A stretch of DNA of 8,472 nt from Rhodospirillaceae bacterium CCH5-H10 (GTDB lineage Bacteria > Pseudomonadota > Alphaproteobacteria > Reyranellales > Reyranellaceae), in contig LSKJ01000647.1 of NCBI GenBank assembly GCA_001557035.1, forward strand, positions 1-8,472, given 5' to 3'. Positions 6,071 to 8,472 of this stretch are shown in pieces. Made by a program: the position numbers and the translations under genes. A model generated the notes under the pieces. That model saw only the letters and a list, made by a program, of their open reading frames with translations. It was not told the DNA's origin and ran no database searches. The first letter of the stretch is position 1; the number at the start of each line of letters is the position of its first letter.

Positions 6071-6580
6071 ATGAATTTCAGAGCCCTGGCGGGCAGCGTC
6101 GCCTCCCTCGCGGTATTGATTGCTGGACCGGCCCTCGGCCAGGGCACATTCGGCCTCACGATCGAAAACTGTTCCGATTACGTCGCCCGGGCGATGAGCC
6201 AGGTCCAGATGGCAACCGGCTGCAGCGTTTCGGGACCAGCCTGGAGCGCCGAGCCGGCCGACCATGCCGCCTGGTGCAAGCGTGCCTCCGCGCGCGAGCG
6301 CGGCCGCGAGGACGACGCGCGCCGCAAAGCCTTGACCATGTGCCGGGGAGATTTCGGCACCGTACAGATAAAGAGCTGCAACGAGTACGTGGCCCGGTCG
6401 CGCACACAGCTGGAGCTTGCCCAGGCGCTTTCATCGAGCTGCACCTTCGACGGGATGCGGTGGAGTTCGAACATCGTCCAGCACATGCACTGGTGCAACC
6501 GCACACCCGTCGACCGGCACGCCATCGAAGACGCCGCCCGCCGCAGGGAACTGGCCTCCTGCGGCGCCCGGCCGAACTAG
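6071..6580 (+). CDS. Exported protein with two tandem four-cysteine modules, function unknown
   Basis: I do not recognise a named family for this 169-residue protein. The N-terminus is a Sec signal peptide: MNFR, a hydrophobic core (about 5-19), then PALG with likely cleavage after G23. The mature part is an internal duplication. Module 1 (about 31-91) has cysteines C34, C51, C69 and C91; module 2 (100-164) has C103, C124, C142 and C164. Each opens with C-[SN]-[DE]-YVAR, has a central tryptophan (W58, W131), a histidine then WC (H65/W68-C69; H138/W141-C142), and ends in an arginine-rich helix before the last cysteine. From C51/C124 onward the spacings are identical (18 and 22). Eight cysteines suggest two disulfides per module in the periplasm or outside (inference). 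I recall similar C...W...H..WC units, singly or repeated, in other alphaproteobacterial secreted proteins. It follows the antiporter by 105 bp and need not be co-transcribed. Confidence 0.85.
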   Translation: MNFRALAGSVASLAVLIAGPALGQGTFGLTIENCSDYVARAMSQVQMATGCSVSGPAWSAEPADHAAWCKRASARERGREDDARRKALTMCRGDFGTVQIKSCNEYVARSRTQLELAQALSSSCTFDGMRWSSNIVQHMHWCNRTPVDRHAIEDAARRRELASCGARPN

Positions 6581-6815
6581 ATGCGGGCGCCACGATGACG
6601 ATGAAGACCCAAGATCGATCGTGCGCCGGATGAGCCCGTAGAAGTACCTGCGGGCCCGCCTGTCATGCCGAATTACAGCTGCTGGAACTTTTCGCGCAAT
6701 CGCCTCGTTGCCATGCCTCCCGATATCATGGCTTCGCGTCGGGGCACCGGGCCGCGTTTGCCGATGGCGGGCCCGTCGTCACCAAAACGACTGCCAGATG
6801 CGCTACGATGGGCCC
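6581..6815. other. Intergenic region before the phospholipase D gene
   Basis: No convincing intact gene lies in these 235 bp. It contains the decayed ion-channel fragment (6668-6747, minus strand), a 10-bp palindrome GCGGGCCCGC at 6650-6659, and another, ATGGGCCCAT at 6808-6817, overlapping the start codon of the next gene. No promoter with a convincing -35/-10 pair was found. The open stretch at 6595-6633 codes only a 12-residue peptide and is not supported. Confidence 0.5.
6668..6747 (-). pseudogene. Remnant of a second copy of the potassium-channel gene 5' end
   Basis: Seen: read on the minus strand this stretch gives MISGGMATRRLREKFQQL, then a stop, then codons for F and G. The intact channel at 2004-2792 begins MISEGMATTTLREKFRDLYFG. 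By hand alignment, 52 of 65 bases agree between 6668-6732 and 2731-2795, including an unbroken 15-base stretch around GGAACTTTTCGCGCA. Likeness continues upstream of the start codon (TCGGGGCAC in both) to about 6747. The Tyr codon TAT of the channel is TAA here, and homology ends two codons later. The fragment therefore holds the old leader and about 20 codons of a paralogue whose remainder is lost. It cannot make a channel; a very short peptide from ATG with GGGAGG upstream is formally possible. Confidence 0.8.
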
Positions 6816-8324
6816 ATGAGAGACAATGAAAGTCCGGACCCGCCAAACCTGTTCTGGCGGCGGGAGACGGCAACACGGGCCGGGCTGATCGTCGATGCGA
6901 GCGACTATTTCGAGGCCGGGCGCAAGGCGATGCTGAAGGCGCGGCGGCGCATCATGCTGATCGGCTGGGACTTCGACGCGCGCATCGAGCTCTCCGACGA
7001 GCGCCTGCCGGGCGAGCCCCGCACCCTGGGCGATTTCGTGCTGTGGCTGGTGAAGCGCAATCCCGAGCTGGAAGTCTTCCTGCTGCGCTGGAACATCGGC
7101 GCGCTGCGCGCGCTGTTCCGCGGCACCACCATCTTCACGCTGATGCGCTGGATGGCCCATCCACGCATCCACACGCGGCTCGACGGCGCCTCGACGCTGG
7201 GCGCCTCGCACCATCACAAGATCGTCGTGATCGACGATTGCCTGGCCTTCTGCGGCGGCATCGACATGACCAGCAACCGCTGGGACACGCCGGAGCATCG
7301 CGACGGCGACCCTCGACGGGTCGGCCCGGATGGCGGCCCCTACGCACCCTGGCACGACGCGACCACGATCCTCGAGGGGCCGGTGGCGCAGGCGCTGGGC
7401 GAACTGTCGCGCAAGCGCTGGGAGACGGCCGGCGGCCACGCGCTGGAACCGGTCGAGTGCGGCACCGACTGCTGGCCCGAGGGCGTCGAGGCCCAGTTCC
7501 GCGACGTCTCGATCTCGATCTCCCGGTCGCGCCCCGAGGGAGACGATGGCGGCCCGCCGGTGCGCGAGATCGAGGCGACGTATCTCGCGCTGATCGCCCG
7601 CGCCCGCAAATACATCTACGCCGAGAGCCAGTATTTCGCGTCGCGCCGCATCGCCGAGGCGATCGCCCACCGGCTGGAGGAGGCCGACGGGCCCGAGATC
7701 GTGCTCGTCAATCCGTTCAAGTCGCAGGGCTGGCTGGAGCCTGTGGCAATGGATACCGCGCGCGCCCGCCTCTACGCGGCGCTGGAGCATCTCGATTGCC
7801 ACGCGCGGTTCCGCATCTATCACCCGTTCACGCAGGCCGGCGAGCCGATCTACGTGCACGCCAAGATGATGATCGTCGACGACGAGGTGCTGCATGTCGG
7901 CTCGTCCAACATGAACAACCGCTCGATGCGCCTCGACACCGAATGCGACGTCACTCTCGACGCGGGCCTGCCCGGCAACGAGAGCGCCGCGCCGACGATC
8001 CGCGCGCTGCGCGACCGGCTGCTGGCCGAACATCTCGGCGTGACCGCCGGGACGGTGGCGGCGGCGGTCGACGGCAAGGGCTCGCTGATCGCGGCCATCG
8101 AGGCGCTGCGCGGCGAGGGCCGGTCGCTGCGCCCCTACGTGATCCTCGACCTGCACGAGGTCGAAACCTGGCTGGCCGACAACCAGGTGCTCGATCCCGA
8201 GGGACCGGGCGAGATCTTCGAGGCGACGTCCAAGGGCGGCCTGCTGCGCGGCCTGCGCCGCCGCCTCCACACCCACGCCGACCGCATGCGCCACCGCCTG
8301 CACAGGCACCGCGCGCGCACCTAA
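6816..8324 (+). CDS. Phospholipase D superfamily protein with two HKD motifs
   Basis: This 502-residue protein has the two-lobed PLD fold. The first HKD motif is SHHHKIVVIDD (H133, K135, D140) followed by GGIDMTSNRWD; the second is VHAKMMIVDD (H348, K350, D355) followed by VGSSNMNNRS. The two histidines form one active site through a covalent phospho-histidine step, cutting or transferring phosphodiester head groups (phospholipase D or cardiolipin-synthase-like; the exact substrate is unknown). The N-terminus WRRETATRAGLIVDASDYF and the LRPYVILDLHEVETWLADN segment (438-456) are typical of the bacterial group whose members often continue into a membrane VTT/SNARE-associated domain. This protein instead ends about 45 residues later in an Arg/His-rich tail (479-502) with no membrane helix. 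No signal peptide is seen, so a cytoplasmic, perhaps membrane-surface, enzyme is likely. Start: ATG 6816 is preferred. ATG 6798 is in frame and possible; neither has a strong Shine-Dalgarno. Confidence 0.9.
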   Translation: MRDNESPDPPNLFWRRETATRAGLIVDASDYFEAGRKAMLKARRRIMLIGWDFDARIELSDERLPGEPRTLGDFVLWLVKRNPELEVFLLRWNIGALRALFRGTTIFTLMRWMAHPRIHTRLDGASTLGASHHHKIVVIDDCLAFCGGIDMTSNRWDTPEHRDGDPRRVGPDGGPYAPWHDATTILEGPVAQALGELSRKRWETAGGHALEPVECGTDCWPEGVEAQFRDVSISISRSRPEGDDGGPPVREIEATYLALIARARKYIYAESQYFASRRIAEAIAHRLEEADGPEIVLVNPFKSQGWLEPVAMDTARARLYAALEHLDCHARFRIYHPFTQAGEPIYVHAKMMIVDDEVLHVGSSNMNNRSMRLDTECDVTLDAGLPGNESAAPTIRALRDRLLAEHLGVTAGTVAAAVDGKGSLIAAIEALRGEGRSLRPYVILDLHEVETWLADNQVLDPEGPGEIFEATSKGGLLRGLRRRLHTHADRMRHRLHRHRART

Positions 8325-8352
8325 TAGGGTGACGAAAGGTCTCTGGCTCACC

Positions 8353-8390
8353 CTCCGGCCGGAGCGGCAGGGAGTGGCCCTGCAGTCTTT
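8353..8390 (+). terminator. Likely terminator hairpins after the phospholipase D gene
   Basis: Two stem-loop sequences lie 28-66 bp after the stop: the palindrome CTCCGGCCGGAG (8353-8364), then GCAGGG-AGTGG-CCCTGC (8367-8383) followed by AGTCTTT. The second has the shape of an intrinsic terminator, but the T-run is short and interrupted, so termination strength is uncertain. Confidence 0.45.
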
Positions 8391-8418
8391 CCGGACATGA
8401 CCGAATCACCAATCCCAA

Positions 8419-8463
8419 CCTCACCCTGAGGAGCATCGCGCAGCGATGCGTCTCGAAGGGTGG
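8419..8463. repeat. REP-like palindromic repeat
   Basis: The element has an outer stem CACCCT (8422-8427) / AGGGTG (8457-8462) and an inner stem GCATCGC (8433-8439) / GCGATGC (8443-8449) around a GCA loop. The left side alone also folds as CCTCA-CCC-TGAGG. Known from memory: repeats with the core GAGGAGCATCGCGCAGCGATG, flanked by CCTCA and GAAGG, are dispersed between genes in Bradyrhizobium and related alphaproteobacteria. It is unlike the repeat at 1892-1990 in sequence. The remaining bases between 8391 and the window end show nothing else. Confidence 0.75.
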
Positions 8464-8472
8464 GAACGCGCA

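Noticed and set aside
4354..6633. 759-codon plus-strand open frame
   Set aside because: It overlaps the antiporter and the Cys-rich gene in another frame, is Arg/Gly/Pro-rich, and has no family likeness.
6595..6633. Tiny open frame MTMKTQDRSCAG
   Set aside because: Twelve codons, no Shine-Dalgarno of quality, no similarity to anything; chance.
6808..6817. Palindrome ATGGGCCCAT over the phospholipase D start codon
   Set aside because: A ten-base GC-rich palindrome is expected by chance in such DNA; no second copy or promoter context supports an operator.
6726..8351. 541-codon open frame on the minus strand opposite the phospholipase D gene
   Set aside because: It is a high-GC shadow frame: Ala/Arg/Gln/His-rich with no recognisable domain, while the plus strand has two clear HKD motifs.
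1..8472. Defence island, CRISPR array, toxin-antitoxin pair or mobile element
   Set aside because: No spaced direct repeats, nuclease/methylase genes, small overlapping gene pairs or transposase/integrase motifs are present on either strand.

Overview
The window is GC-rich (the base composition and strongly GC-biased third codon positions are obvious by eye) and looks like chromosomal DNA of an alphaproteobacterium. The gene set (OxyR-like regulator next to a TerC protein, an N-acyl-D-amino-acid deacylase-type amidohydrolase, a K+ channel ending in a zinc ribbon) and the palindromic intergenic repeats fit Rhodospirillales/Hyphomicrobiales, perhaps a Reyranella-like organism. That placement is inference. 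I see no prophage, transposase, CRISPR array, tRNA or rRNA.

Layout, left to right. (1) 2-832, minus: a TerC-family membrane protein, cut by the window edge. (2) 833-965: a short divergent regulatory region holding a perfect 19-bp palindrome of the OxyR/LysR type (ATAG-N7-CTAT). (3) 966-1880, plus: an OxyR-like LysR-type regulator that has histidine where OxyR has its peroxide-reactive cysteine. (4) 1881-2003: a gap between convergent genes, filled by a long inverted repeat with two perfect 29-nt arms. (5) 2004-2792, minus: a voltage-gated-type potassium channel with a C-terminal zinc ribbon. (6) 2826-4535, minus: a D-aminoacylase-type amidohydrolase. Genes 5 and 6 lie 33 bp apart on one strand and could be one transcript, amidohydrolase first. 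(7) 4536-4735: a divergent intergenic region. (8) 4736-5965, plus: a CPA1-type Na+/H+ antiporter. (9) 6071-6580, plus: a small exported protein made of two tandem four-cysteine modules. (10) 6581-6815: an intergenic region with a degraded copy of the 5' end of the channel gene from item 5. (11) 6816-8324, plus: a phospholipase D superfamily protein with two HKD motifs. (12) 8325-8472: a likely terminator hairpin and a REP-like palindromic repeat.

Several genes concern cation movement (TerC, K+ channel, Na+/H+ antiporter) and the envelope (secreted Cys-rich protein, phospholipase D), but they do not form one operon and I would not call them a single system. The best candidates for something new are the OxyR-like regulator without its peroxidatic cysteine, paired with a TerC gene across an OxyR-type palindrome, and the duplicated four-cysteine secreted protein. 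The channel-gene remnant at 6668-6747 is direct evidence of past duplication and decay within this locus.
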